From Streptomyces geranii (GTDB lineage Bacteria; Actinomycetota; Actinomycetes; Streptomycetales; Streptomycetaceae), in NCBI RefSeq assembly GCF_002954775.1, contig NZ_PJME01000069.1, positions 1 to 42,638 on the forward strand: 42,638 nucleotides of DNA. Reading direction: 5' to 3'. Each line of letters begins with the position of its first letter. The first letter of the stretch is position 1. The position numbers were made by a program, and so were the translations under genes. The notes under the pieces were generated by a model. It ran no database searches and was not told the origin of the DNA. It was given only the letters and a program-made list of their open reading frames with translations. This document shows positions 31,701-34,809 of this stretch, piece after piece.

Positions 31701-34651
31701 CCCGGCATCCGTTGCGGACCCTGCCCGGACTGCTGGCCGATCAGATCGACGCCGGCGACCCGGCCGCCCAACTGTGGCTCGCCATCGGCGACACCGGGAC
31801 CGAGACCGGGCAACAGCGGCTCGGGCGGGCCCTGTTCGCCGCGTCCCGTGCCGCCGCGAGCGCCGGCAAGCCCGTCGAACTCGTCGTGCGCGCCGACGAC
31901 AGCACCCTCACCTTCTGGAACTTCGGCCCCGACGGTGCCCTTTCGGGGCTGGACGATGCCGGTACGACGGCCTGGGCGGCGTTCGGCGGTCGGGTGACTG
32001 CGCTGACCGACGCCGCGGAGGCCGAACAGGGCGCCCGCGAGGAGGAGTTCACCCTCCGTGCGGCCCAGGCCGCGCACGGTCCCGTACTGGCCGACGCCGA
32101 GATGCAGGCCGAACTCGCCGCCGACGCGGTGGAGTTGGCGCGCACTGCGGTGGAGACCGCCGACGGGGCCGTCACCTTGGCCCGGCAGGCTCGGGAGGAG
32201 GCTGAGCGGGAGAGCGAGCGGTGGCAGGAGGAGGCCGACCGGCTGGCCCCGCTCGCCGCAGCGGCGTCGGCACGGATGGACGCGCTCGACACGCCCATCG
32301 ACACCGCCCGGCGCCGGGTGCGGGAGGCGGACGCGGTCGTCGCCACCGTCAACCGCAACCACCCGGCGCCCACCGAGGGTGGCGCGGAGCGTCAGGACGA
32401 GACCCGGGCCCGCGAGTTGCGGGAGGAGCTCGACAGGCTGCTGGAGGCGGCGGACGAGCACCGGACGGCCCTGGACGGGATCAACACCGAGTTGCGGACT
32501 GCGCGGGAGGCCGTCGAGGAGGTGGAGCAGCGGGTCCTGCCGGGGCTGCGCGCCGCCGAGGAGGGGGCCCGGCGTGCCGCCGAGGAGCCGCGCGCCGCGC
32601 TGACCGGGGCCGTCGAACGCCACGGTGTCGCCGTGGCGACGCACGAGGAGGCCCGTAAGCGGGCCACGGACCTCGCGACCGGGATCACGGCGGCCAACAA
32701 CCACCAGAAGGCGCAGGCCGCCGCCCAGTCGACCGCCGAGCAGGCCCTCTCCGGCCTCGCCGCCCGACTGGCCGTCGCCCGCGCGGAGTCGGTCGTCGAC
32801 GTGCCGACGGGCTCGCTGTCCACCACCGCACCCCGCTGGCCGAACCCCACGCCCCAGACCGCCCTGTCCCGTGGCGTCCGCCCGACCCCGAACACCGCGA
32901 CACCGACGACGGACGAGACGAACGAGACCGATGAGACGGACGAGGCGACGACCCCCGTACCCCCGCCGCCACCCCCGTCCGACCAGGGAGGCATCCCGCC
33001 GCTTCCGCCGTCGACCACGACCGACGACGAGACGACCACCCCGCTGCCCCCGCCGCCTCCGGGTGGCGGCGGAAGCACGACGACCGGCCTGGGAGGCATC
33101 TTCCTGCCCCCGCCACTAGCCACCTCGGACGACGAGACCGCGACCCCGCCCAAGCCCCTGCCCACCTCAAGCAAGAACGCCTTCCCCGGAGTTCCGCAGC
33201 CCAAGGCCAAGGATGCCGTTCAACTCCGGCCCGCGAGCGGCAAGTTGGTGCGGTCGCGGAAGAACGGGGAGTGCGTGCTGTACTCCGTGCTCGCCGCCGA
33301 TCCGCTGCACATCCGCAGCCGGCTCGACAGTCTCAAGTCGCCGGACCCCGACGTGCGTCAGTGGCTCGGTTCGCCCGTGACCGTTCGGCAGGAGCTGGCG
33401 GCCGTCGCCGCCGGGCAGAGCAAACCGGTGGCGGAGGCGGCCGTCGCGCAGTTGCGGGAGCTCGTGTCGGACCACCTCGATCAGAGCACCAAGGCCGGGA
33501 CACTGGCCTATGACGTGATCGGGCAGTTCCGCAGGAGCCGTATCAAGGAGTTCGGCGACACGCTGGAGCCGATGTCCCGGCGGGAACTCGAAGACCTGCT
33601 GCGGGTGTACGGCATCAGCGAGGTGACGGTCCCGCAGACCTTCACCGACCAGGAACTCCGCGACCTCTACCGGGCCGCGCTGGAGGAGGAGCACACGTCG
33701 GGCGGCGGGCTGCCTGCCCAGTCGGCCGACGTCGACACCGCCTCGCCCGCCGCCATGCTCGACTACCTCCGCGACCACGAACGGCTGCCCGCCCTCGCGG
33801 AGTTGACCGACGACCAGCAGCGCGCCCTGCTGGCCGCCGCCTACGCGGACAGCACCGTCCAGCTCACCAGCGAGGAACTCGCCGAGGTGCTGGACGCGGT
33901 GGTGAACTGGGAGCGCAGATGGATCGCCCTGGGCGGCGAGGTGTTCCTGCCCCTGATCGCCCACGCGCTCGGCGTCGCGGTCGACGTGGCCCGGGAGGTG
34001 GCGAAGCGCCCGGGACGCTGGGTGACGGGCACCGTCGGCCCGCGCAACGCGACCCGGGTCGTCGAGGTCCACTACAACGGCGACACGCACTACGACGCCA
34101 GCGACGCGTCCCCGCGCTCCACCAGCGTCCCGGACCGCGTGCCCCAGGACGGCACCTTCACCGCCGCGCTCCTCAACTCGCTGCCGACGGGGGTCACCTC
34201 GGAGAGCACGCCGGACCCGCTGACCGCCGTCAACAGCGCCGACGCCCTGCACAAGTGGATGCGCGAACGGCTGATGGCGCCGGACTCGGCCGGTGCTCCG
34301 CCGGGTGCCCGGCTGCCGGGCGGCGAGCACACCCTCTCGCTGGACGAGGTCGGCTCGCTGGGCATCGAGGTGACGACGGGCATGGCGGCGGAGGCCGCGC
34401 TGCTCGGCGGTCAGCTCACCGTCTCGCTCAACCTCGGACAACAGCTCCAACTCCTCCTGAAACAGCCCGACTCGGAGGATTACGTCGCTACGGTGGCCGC
34501 GCTGGTGGCGCAGGCCGTCGGCCGGGATATCGTGATCACCGGCCCGGGTGTCGCCGAACGCCGGTTCGGTTCCGTCCCCGGCGCACCGATCCGCATCACG
34601 TTCGACAGCGTGGGGAATCCCGCGTCCCTTCAGTACAAGCCGGCGGGCTGA
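12692..34651 (+). CDS. Giant 7319-aa modular protein, probable T7SS-exported polymorphic toxin
   Basis: One uninterrupted frame encodes 7319 residues. ATG 12692 is chosen because GGAAGG lies 13 nt upstream and the protein starts cleanly as MSIMVSPELNNLL; the upstream GTG 12635 is inside the previous gene. Order by residue: helical WXG100/CpnT-like N-terminus 1-353; Gly/Ser/Thr linker 353-650; degenerate metzincin-like module about 659-763; Tiki/EreA-like domain about 1160-1390; metzincin-like modules with HEIGHQLGLRD at H1554, H2759, H3598 and H4493; three alpha/beta domains after the first three intact modules; FGDF repeats about 2322-2431; coiled coils about 2433-2586 and 6440-6700; beta-rich region about 4597-6323; polyproline about 6746-6812; OTU-like domain about 6847-7147 (Cys6861, His7133). 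There is no signal peptide, and the gene lies in a T7SS operon. Export, target and toxicity are inferred. Several enzymatic modules on one chain are exceptional. Confidence 0.93.
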   Translation: MSIMVSPELNNLLFVLIGEKMLQADEDLAYASHKPYRRLGKNVRDLSDLIEESVRGVGTALPPQVGQQYVRAMRLFVDNGGTNYLREFAKQLDDVGTGRVKTSMDIMESKWQIIAELVRLLIELAIITALSFFTGGSSASQIATAKARSRVSILATLDQLLKRTHVMPSLSEAFDEAFQTFVVRLAMMTMAPEGRRPDGFDWGQILQDGVFGAFTGMFHGAFDSITKNLGKNIKNWLDGPGTNPFDRPNTKNITDDITSKFDDPPKLSPGDRFGRGVGDGANEFLVAGGAEAVAEIFVNGIFNGKWEGSWETFVGAGVSSVVTSALFEGASSMGNKFGSNFDFSSVNVLPVTGDEDGKSVTGKGSSTGSDSGESDSETGPTTVVGALGGVGTVSTASSGGTGTPSTGGSGASSSGGAPANNSGSNSTSPGGTRGNQSSDNGTDTDRRDADQETDGSADSPAASGSTESTEPTATGSQGNSTQQTPGAGSDTPTSSSPSVPTTGSATPSGSGAPEPTRTTSVDDGTQEQTEGAEGTDSASEAETGSGSGSGSETGSGSGSGSGSGSGSGSGSGSGSGSGSGSESGSGSGSGLGAVAASPVPASGAPTTAPVSNSASPTATSSAPAPTPASTHGSTTHGSQQQPAASPSQRGSGADAGTSGFDVRRSTAADGDPVTEVTVEVDFTGAGLDSLPEAERQAALDRMAAGAEGVFNTAPGHRLANGDRVQVTVVPVPPGGRAHLKADSELDLVERIGDRLGLGPDQEDVPGPESVRTVGTPDADIDVPSRVSTESGRTVDLSDADAKVSEESQESQESQESRESQVSLGADPPAPVRVTATSQASSDVLAGLSPAAPSAAADGDSDDGDGDDTDAVRPSAVDKGKGRAVPAGPVDGDDVSVEYPAESPDAYRRELAEYDAERTLAEYGSALTALGQAQAAFEEAESRRASGESTSHGEEWTDAQGRLHDARSRVTDVINHMTVLEVDAPSQEIDDAGLVERPRMRGGAFGFLRNQPRQDLLANPAGPSLVYPPRRNIVHKAFRWMKPDRAETARLTAISQAINTTGPVPGIRMNGAGTAFKTDWDPVTFGNLDQLTRMTLRSEIRDSINEAHPGMQQLDTAEWWQRVGQLDHRTEGFWRGQEARTQAMAAEITRQLDNRTPSLTPAELATVDTTLQNAPDAIGGATALLNTHPGLILGEAHSASTSWPFLITNMAALQAQGVGTLYVEALRGDSFQPSIDAYLQAPAGTPMPVELRRMATLYDASHNSLPGNGLLATLEAARAHGVRIVALDGVPAASSMTGGWGSYERAVKFNAYAALTVQRDRATRNDGYVVVIGKAHSDWHLPPATAHPANGPVLPPHYPGLSQLLHVPSVELNAQATDLNRLLPTAVLPPGVYDPTIDPDAPNSQTSEPGWDAARAEAAPEARSHTWVDPVSRPRGADGKVTQYVVRSGFDVRRFTHDGEPVTDLTVHVEFTNADSVPEEQRKAVWDRMAAGVERVFNTPGHRLPGGGGRMHVTVVPVPPGGQAHLKVELAAPADGRATSHHVWRTDGSDQDFVHEIGHQLGLRDEYRDATSPQRPRVEGSLMGDYGRPVPGSVTTEAAATETEEHYAQGGLRPRHLALIDALVGDPDTQPSRPGTGPYTGAAPGADPLAPVAGTPEHKLWHQLLDAPADERPALLAAIGEARGGSEPTSDEVALRGHVRDGLRELPGVTVTVEDAANFGHQAAATMMIESLGELGYEGRITIIAPGNVQDRLRTLLSPATAERVDWVADTFVTTREYDTGTRRRDGHLVLVAANDALVGDDELAAGFLNYTGADQAIVLRPYAWDNGHRYLYTRGGPDEDTTVTDLEDSTGIAKNALFRFEVSPVTGPALDELITAANLSPAREAGLTAVAHAVDSDAMELMPAYGLHNLHPSERASTLAALAEGVHAARLDKPAVVLAMGNATVDFAPRHQAPWLTQLRLDDPALSARIAAAGAGEVIVVEAGNLSQDLFRQVYAMGSLPAVVEGANTTNTLQVQGRPYFSVRTSNTPYDLLGHQARSVAPEVAGAVATLNSVTEALTAESEWGSRLAEAPAWARAGRAETIVKVLQGLHRGPDDHGVEKLWMGVDEMDRLTEAFGQGVDAMVANALGPDHAEQERIEALLSPPELGEDAHKRKLRLAETWVALTDADRDALVAAAEGARQRSLTDLGTDSAQYSVAPTAKHVKAIASAITQATRPDTQLGGYFARLTDQARNPGNDQVLQSLGRVFPAAREFATPASALKPATFSPRPTVGTSSTNRAQTPVTEPEPETAAGSTSTADSPETSTPTPPQPPLAAPATNEAEDSDGEVFGDFTDFDPTEPWATTAPATTGQPAASTDTAEDSDGEVFGDFGNFDPTEPWATTAPGNTVTESTADQPTPTADTAEDSDGEVFGDFTDFDPTEPWATTAPAAQAPTPQEVAASDARAALTDAENRVVQEAAEIARLDARAAEHTARILTLDRHIPEARSRTRNADAVVARIDGVRSARRNPPASSAPAQERPDQTRARQAHQALATLQADRAAQERSLRDVRDALARTRTAMEDLERRLPELRAADLRAQQALAAVGADPLAPTVGSRDGRREPAPVPVPPAPPGWEDARGAAAPERRSHSWVDPVSTPKAADGRTTTQYVVRSGFDVRRFTHDGEPVTDLTVEVEFSHADDVSEADRQLVQDRMAAGVEQVFNAPGHRLPGGERVHVTVVPVPPGGHAHLKVELVAPSSGRPTSHHVWRTDGTTLDFTHEIGHQLGLRDESQDATAPQRPQIEGSLMGAYDLPASELPGSDLPGSDLPASDYAQGGLRPRHLALLNALIGEPDQTPAPTPGTAPASPDTTLGADPLAPVTAAELALRRRVRDGLSELPGVTVVVDIAANFGHQAAATMMIDSLTELGYEGRVTVIAPDDVRRRLDLLLSAPMRARVDWVTGSFDPTASYESGSQPRAGHLLLVAANDALVDNAELAAKFLDFAGADQAVVLRPYAWTGGHRYLYTRDASDPSRAAVTDLQGPNGIPDSALFRFEVPRVTGAALNDLITEQVASPERAAGLRAIATEVDGQGMELMPAYGLHNLHPAERASTLAALAEGVHGAGLAKPAVVLALGNATVDFAPRHNAAWLRQLSLGDPELPRVLAESGPGDVVIVEGGNLSQELFRQVYQMGSLPAVVEGANTTNTLQLQGRPYFSVRTNNTPYDPLGDTPEDSAAVEELEAVTAAIVARSAWGEALEDLPSWEAAGRAETAISVLNALPQDTESESEDVVLMLGPDEAERLRRAFGDEAAVTVEGVLGPNHENLTEARELMEPDRPREASYKRMDRLQNHWVYLSPAQRDALVAAVEVIHGRYLAKLREESAGYSVAPDPEQAAVIASAVADANRPDSQLGGYFTRLTEQAHRPDHDQVLQALGTVFPPRTADGADPQAPTTRTADGTGRPDVPPASVPPSPPGWDDARRAATPEKRSHTWVDPVSRPRGADGKVTQYVVRSGFDVRRFTHDGEPVADLTVEVAFTGADGIPEADRQAVWERMAAGVEQVFNAPGHRLAGGERVHVTVVPVPPGGQAHLTVELADPATGRPTSHHVWRTDGTVFDFAHEIGHQLGLRDESQDATAPQRPQIEGSLMGVYDLPVPDLGGEPESGYTQGGLRPRHLALLTAMVGDPDPDPVSTSVPDTDTNTDAGSDSASGSHSDSHSGSGSGSGLDTAPRPNTPPGTPSSTPLGADPLAPVTPAEAALRRRVRDGLGALPGVTMVVDDAANFGHQAAATMLADSIGELGYEGRITVIAPENVQRRLDVLLSAPLRARIDWVSDTFDPNTAYDTTSRPRAGHLVLVAANDSLVDDAELAANFLHFTGADRAVVLKPYAWTGGHRYLYTRSGPDADAEVTDLQDEDGIPDSALYRFEVPRVTGADLDDLITEQAATPGHAAGLTALAHAVDGDSMELMPAYGLHNLHPSERASTLAALAEGVHGAGLGKPAVVLALGNATVDFAPRHNAPWLSQLRLDDPALPQRIAAARPGEVIVVEAGNLTQDLFRQVYQLGSLPAVVEGANTTNTLQTQGRPYFSVRTNTTPYDPLADTPEDSAAVEELEAVTAAIVARSAWGASLDSFSGWERAGDAETALSVLGALPLDTESDDGRLFMGLDESDRLRKVFGKDAGDIAADILGLDHADLITIRELMEPDRLPKPPKKPRYDEDSESEGEVSSDEETDTRPPPEPSFKRMARLADHWVYLTPAERDALRAAVDKLHRQALTDLREESADYSVAPDPEQTAVIASAITDASRTGSQLGDYFTRLTDQARDPANDQVLQALGRLFPPDADQGADPLAPSVTGRESAETPDAIPAAPPGWEAARAEAVPEARSHTWVDPVSRPRGADGKVTQYVVRSGFDVRRFTHDGEPVTDLTVHVEFTNADSVPEEQRQAVWDRMAAGVERVFNTPGHRLPGGGGRMHVTVVPVPPGGQAHLKVALADPASGARTSHHTWRVDAAGQDLAHEIGHQLGLRDESRDATAPQRPQVEGSLMGDYGLPVPDSVRTEAAANDTSTGTGTEEHYTQGGLRPRHLALIGALVGDPDSQPSRPGTGPGTGDALGADPLAPAPPSPFVSAYGRQHDGNVGLVQVEPLPQRVVDGVHQQVLNSLGFTGPVAEDHPVRVQLRDRLGAEQLVLALPYLRSSLGHRVTVTVGGRERTVDVRLALRDAVPSARYGTEDVTDPDVRVERRGLGAQESGDSESSGNYRTVPVPWSYSLPVPAAGALRGWEFGPSLSLTHNQLSLSTSVSHLVQTVTAQRSNELSQAFDFTSAWQVRVDTPRMAPNDGGWGLTETHGPVTIWFPHHLAVEDTSGEPLPQAASLDELPLWGVDTVADPQLLLESVLSLFHGELTGLSDSSAQELEAFLSESVLRGTLPMQRSGGIFSPVLLDSRGRAIGMFKVSTVVTPGAPTHRTQDTKVNLESHLIQTVKTDGQAKITNAVGVDFGTGPSFTGDHAKNHPKASDKVAGSLTGKAGARWQTSDSLGSGGSATLMHALRTNRSHLLAPADVQHTVTLVRPGGSTRTEELPSWHKGMHLRLLTSETAQGHRPEGEEVRALPAELENLQSLGITATPLAVDGPDAMFAEAETWLRRNGFLPPETNTPVRNRVLPDEALVQAQLNNLRRFEQARSAIGLRAAADAMVDGGHPLWLERPTATGTHRIRLNLTAVRDTDGGPSEHTLTRPDIQHVSLASFSAGGTEQKASGYGWSLGFGGGPSGPVGPYKNGKGTLGGAVDYSYTGQTGHATTVGAGLSHDQLTISSGQNSEVFTVPARFALDLYDGPGAEPAVRFAASIAPPTTFTPPGEDPAPPGPPPRTVAGTITLAVPHHRTLAPADEPAPPAATPAARLPEPVDHERLAMTDAEGHPVDGVTKLPDDAVVDVFRGSAALQEALRQIAEGTHPGHPEAGRLGALATAIAARSHQVLVDAAQAVTSSVAGQSATDPTTVAAEVQQAAVAPGSLVARAHQIFKGGYVVEGISLPGLGADQEYSLEIRGVLRNPRHLGSAKQYLESGIAATDSANQQKTVSGAHQTGVALTGTRTPTTPAVNPAPNPNPGTTATVPTPAPAPAPKPPASFGPSAKYTYTRKTEDSGTVASSTTVNRTSTESGTEHRIGADATILITVRRGTRNVVGNTVGVGSAPAVTVAVELPQAVQFLMTDGQLGRHEEWFTGVEGLTPPPAAPDELPLPQRFTRTSEPGLAAVLSVTQFADPPPDTPDTLDATDTSSDAPPSAQPTPAERRDRLRAELTALVEAEAPGVTQPGHSAYLPGVAARIADYTSTAGLLALPGRGPRGIQRFHFRHLALGGARLVEVTLTAGPRADANELRGVRGRNAGPGTGLEQYHAHTPAGITTGTTTSRQHGLTVNPTTRYPRPEQDTRTDRGGPTLSVSSTQSRGTKAVSTAEDRFWLRTDSAADFDLDYDYTASVRSELVADWPPNLVGGALQGGLLAWQDDTDAATAAEAANWISRTLSARPYRTATVPTSVTLRFTGSEAASAEEVDPPLPPAVEETAPVMEGARFVPMGPAPVFEFNAWPQLTTALNTVAPGQNRGWRSLETSTSAESTAVRLGELIQAGDIALDHPRTTGGLTDSMPGAYPFESAPDTPPALSVTLHNPRRVTQAADVTLDRLHVTSVSSGSSRSGGTTGGISFQGAYSTDNPDRSLVGTTVPVLVRQPQVTGSTAADSGGSREWLKTGSTSAPSDGARGTRTYEALVDTHLTVQGPRGTRHVTGTATVRIGERDALGYGITPPRTQARVYDLPSMVRAGADAEALREGGNGDTGTGDGTDTGTGTGVDAATETAPVVAAPELRDWARHPLRTLPGLLADQIDAGDPAAQLWLAIGDTGTETGQQRLGRALFAASRAAASAGKPVELVVRADDSTLTFWNFGPDGALSGLDDAGTTAWAAFGGRVTALTDAAEAEQGAREEEFTLRAAQAAHGPVLADAEMQAELAADAVELARTAVETADGAVTLARQAREEAERESERWQEEADRLAPLAAAASARMDALDTPIDTARRRVREADAVVATVNRNHPAPTEGGAERQDETRARELREELDRLLEAADEHRTALDGINTELRTAREAVEEVEQRVLPGLRAAEEGARRAAEEPRAALTGAVERHGVAVATHEEARKRATDLATGITAANNHQKAQAAAQSTAEQALSGLAARLAVARAESVVDVPTGSLSTTAPRWPNPTPQTALSRGVRPTPNTATPTTDETNETDETDEATTPVPPPPPPSDQGGIPPLPPSTTTDDETTTPLPPPPPGGGGSTTTGLGGIFLPPPLATSDDETATPPKPLPTSSKNAFPGVPQPKAKDAVQLRPASGKLVRSRKNGECVLYSVLAADPLHIRSRLDSLKSPDPDVRQWLGSPVTVRQELAAVAAGQSKPVAEAAVAQLRELVSDHLDQSTKAGTLAYDVIGQFRRSRIKEFGDTLEPMSRRELEDLLRVYGISEVTVPQTFTDQELRDLYRAALEEEHTSGGGLPAQSADVDTASPAAMLDYLRDHERLPALAELTDDQQRALLAAAYADSTVQLTSEELAEVLDAVVNWERRWIALGGEVFLPLIAHALGVAVDVAREVAKRPGRWVTGTVGPRNATRVVEVHYNGDTHYDASDASPRSTSVPDRVPQDGTFTAALLNSLPTGVTSESTPDPLTAVNSADALHKWMRERLMAPDSAGAPPGARLPGGEHTLSLDEVGSLGIEVTTGMAAEAALLGGQLTVSLNLGQQLQLLLKQPDSEDYVATVAALVAQAVGRDIVITGPGVAERRFGSVPGAPIRITFDSVGNPASLQYKPAG
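14321..14461 (+). repeat. Hexanucleotide microsatellite (GGGTCC)n encoding Gly-Ser
   Basis: More than twenty TCCGGG units, broken by a few TCCGAG or TTCCGG variants, encode a Ser-Gly tract at about residues 543-590. Because the unit is six bases, copy-number change stays in frame. It acts as a flexible linker between the N-terminal domain and the first module. Confidence 0.9.
14666..14980 (+). other. Giant protein: degenerate metzincin-like module (module 1)
   Basis: GFDVRRSTAADGDPVTEVTV to LVERIGDRLGLGPDQE aligns with the four later modules, but the zinc site HEIGHQLGLRD is replaced by ERIGDRLGLGP. Both His ligands are lost and the segment after it is missing. This looks like an inactivated copy kept as a spacer or binding domain. 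Confidence 0.7.
16170..16860 (+). other. Giant protein: Tiki/EreA/PMT-C2-like domain
   Basis: Residues about 1160-1390 show LILGEAHS (G1193, E1194, H1196), LYVEALRG (E1223) and VVIGKAHSDWH (G1332, H1335). Two GxxH motifs, the first with Glu, plus a Glu on an intervening strand are the signature of the Tiki/TraB/EreA/ChaN superfamily, which includes the C2 domain of Pasteurella multocida toxin. Members are metal-dependent hydrolases or esterases. The substrate is unknown. Confidence 0.6.
16914..17570 (+). other. Giant protein: metzincin-like module 2, intact zinc motif
   Basis: The module runs from a Trp-Val-Asp-Pro segment through GFDVRRFTHDGEPVTDLTV to HEIGHQLGLRDEYRDA (H1554, E1555, H1558, D1564) and VEGSLMGDYG. 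HExxHxxGxxD followed about 20 residues later by a Met is the metzincin arrangement, with Asp as third ligand as in Streptomyces snapalysin. It ends with GGLRPRHLALIDAL, shared by the intact copies. Confidence 0.75.
17755..19440 (+). other. Giant protein: alpha/beta domain R1 (uncertain, possibly GT-B-like)
   Basis: About 560 residues starting VRDGLRELPGVTVTVEDAAN. Conserved among the three copies are NFGHQAAATM near the N-terminus, LMPAYGLHNLHP in the middle, and SLPAVVEGANTTNTLQ near the last third. An N-terminal Rossmann-like half and an E-containing nucleotide-binding-like C-terminal half suggest a GT-B-like glycosyltransferase, but I cannot name the family. Confidence 0.5.
19656..19984 (+). 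repeat. Three acidic FGDF repeats in the giant protein
   Basis: Near-identical units encode DSDGEVFGDF, then FDPTEPWATTAP, at about 19656-19735, 19771-19850 and 19902-19984. They are spaced by variable Thr/Ala/Pro-rich linkers and embedded in disordered sequence. Strong conservation of a short acidic-aromatic motif inside a linker suggests repeated short binding motifs rather than a folded domain. Confidence 0.9.
19990..20450 (+). other. Giant protein: coiled coil 1
   Basis: Residues about 2433-2586 are long Ala/Arg/Glu/Leu-rich helices with heptad-like spacing (AENRVVQEAAEIARLDARAA), broken by a Pro/Ser-rich turn. This suggests an antiparallel coiled-coil hairpin. The second half is clearly related to coiled coil 2 at 32010-32790. 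Confidence 0.75.
20523..21170 (+). other. Giant protein: metzincin-like module 3, intact zinc motif
   Basis: The same module as at 16914-17570, with HEIGHQLGLRDESQDA (H2759) and IEGSLMGAYD, followed by a short tandem run of LPGSD units (21060-21125) not present in the other copies. It ends with the shared GGLRPRHLALLNAL. Confidence 0.75.
21270..22950 (+). other. Giant protein: alpha/beta domain R2
   Basis: Second copy of the ~550-residue domain, with NFGHQAAATM, LMPAYGLHNLHP and SLPAVVEGANTTNTLQ all conserved. It follows metzincin-like module 3 directly, repeating the module 2-R1 order. Differences from R1 and R3 are concentrated in the last third (for example ESESEDVVLMLG). Confidence 0.5.
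23044..23680 (+). other. Giant protein: metzincin-like module 4, intact zinc motif
   Basis: Fourth copy of the module, with HEIGHQLGLRDESQDA (H3598) and IEGSLMGVYD. It is followed by a Ser/Asp/Gly-rich linker (23735-23810) with CTCGGG hexanucleotide repeats, then by alpha/beta domain R3. Confidence 0.75.
23735..23810 (+). repeat. Second Ser-Gly/Ser-Asp hexanucleotide repeat
   Basis: CTCGGGCTCG-type units, some with GAC or CAC codons, encode a run of Ser alternating with Gly, Asp and His between module 4 and R3. It is the same kind of in-frame slippage-prone linker as at 14321-14461. Confidence 0.75.
23875..25650 (+). other. Giant protein: alpha/beta domain R3
   Basis: Third copy of the ~560-residue domain (NFGHQAAATM, LMPAYGLHNLHP, SLPAVVEGANTTNTLQ). 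It has an extra charged insert near its end (25255-25340, with DEDSESEGEVSSDEET) that is absent from R1 and R2. Function is uncertain, as for R1. Confidence 0.5.
25730..26420 (+). other. Giant protein: metzincin-like module 5, intact zinc motif
   Basis: Fifth copy, with HEIGHQLGLRDESRDA (H4493) and VEGSLMGDYG. Bases 25818-26089 differ from module 2 bases 17001-17272 at only four positions. No alpha/beta domain follows; the protein passes into the beta-rich region. Confidence 0.75.
26479..31660 (+). other. Giant protein: ~1700-residue beta-rich region of unknown fold
   Basis: Residues about 4597-6323 alternate hydrophobic and polar residues in long strands. Several related stretches pair a Ser/Thr/Gly-rich hairpin with a following GTRHVTGTATVRI-like strand, for example near 27690, 28480, 29510, 30430 and 31150. 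I do not recognise the family. The pattern suggests repeated beta modules, possibly for binding or membrane translocation. This is inference from residue patterns only. Confidence 0.45.
32010..32790 (+). other. Giant protein: coiled coil 2
   Basis: Residues about 6440-6700 are long Ala/Glu/Arg helices (AREEAERESERWQEEADRLA) with heptad spacing and a short Pro-containing turn. The segment ARRRVREADAVVATVN matches ARSRTRNADAVVARID in coiled coil 1, so the two were duplicated. Confidence 0.75.
32930..33130 (+). other. Giant protein: acidic polyproline segment
   Basis: Three blocks of Pro runs (VPPPPPPSDQGG, IPPLPPSTTTDD, PLPPPPPGGGG) are separated by Thr/Asp-rich linkers with repeated DDET. The segment joins coiled coil 2 to the C-terminal protease-like domain and is probably extended and flexible. 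Confidence 0.8.
33230..34130 (+). other. Giant protein: OTU-like cysteine protease domain
   Basis: The block NGECVLYSVLAA places Cys6861 like the catalytic Cys of OTU proteases (D-G-N-C-L-F-x-A). WIALGGEVFLPLIAHALGV matches the conserved W-G---E-xxLxAxA-L segment, and VVEVHYNGDTHYDA matches the catalytic His motif (His7133 before Tyr). OTU proteases usually cleave ubiquitin; bacterial toxins and effectors use the fold as protease or deubiquitinase. As the C-terminal enzymatic domain it is the most likely toxic payload. Confidence 0.65.
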
Positions 34652-34809
34652 GGCATGGCCCTGGCGTGTACGGCTCCGCAGCAACGCCCGTACCCGGCGC
34701 CCCGGCGCCCGGTGTCCCGGCGCACCCCTACCCGGGTGCTACCCGCTCCCTCATACCCCAGTACTCCCGTGGGCACTGCCCCCCACCGCCGCTCCGCCAG
34801 GAGGACGTC

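Noticed and set aside
23741..32704. 2987-codon open frame on the minus strand
   Set aside because: It is antisense to the giant gene, contains no recognisable motif, and its composition (Arg, Gly, Val, His) is that of a GC-rich shadow frame. The plus-strand frame shows clear conserved motifs.
33919..34809. Long upstream extension of the lectin gene frame
   Set aside because: It overlaps the end of the giant gene out of frame. ATG 34810 has an AGGAGG 5 nt upstream.
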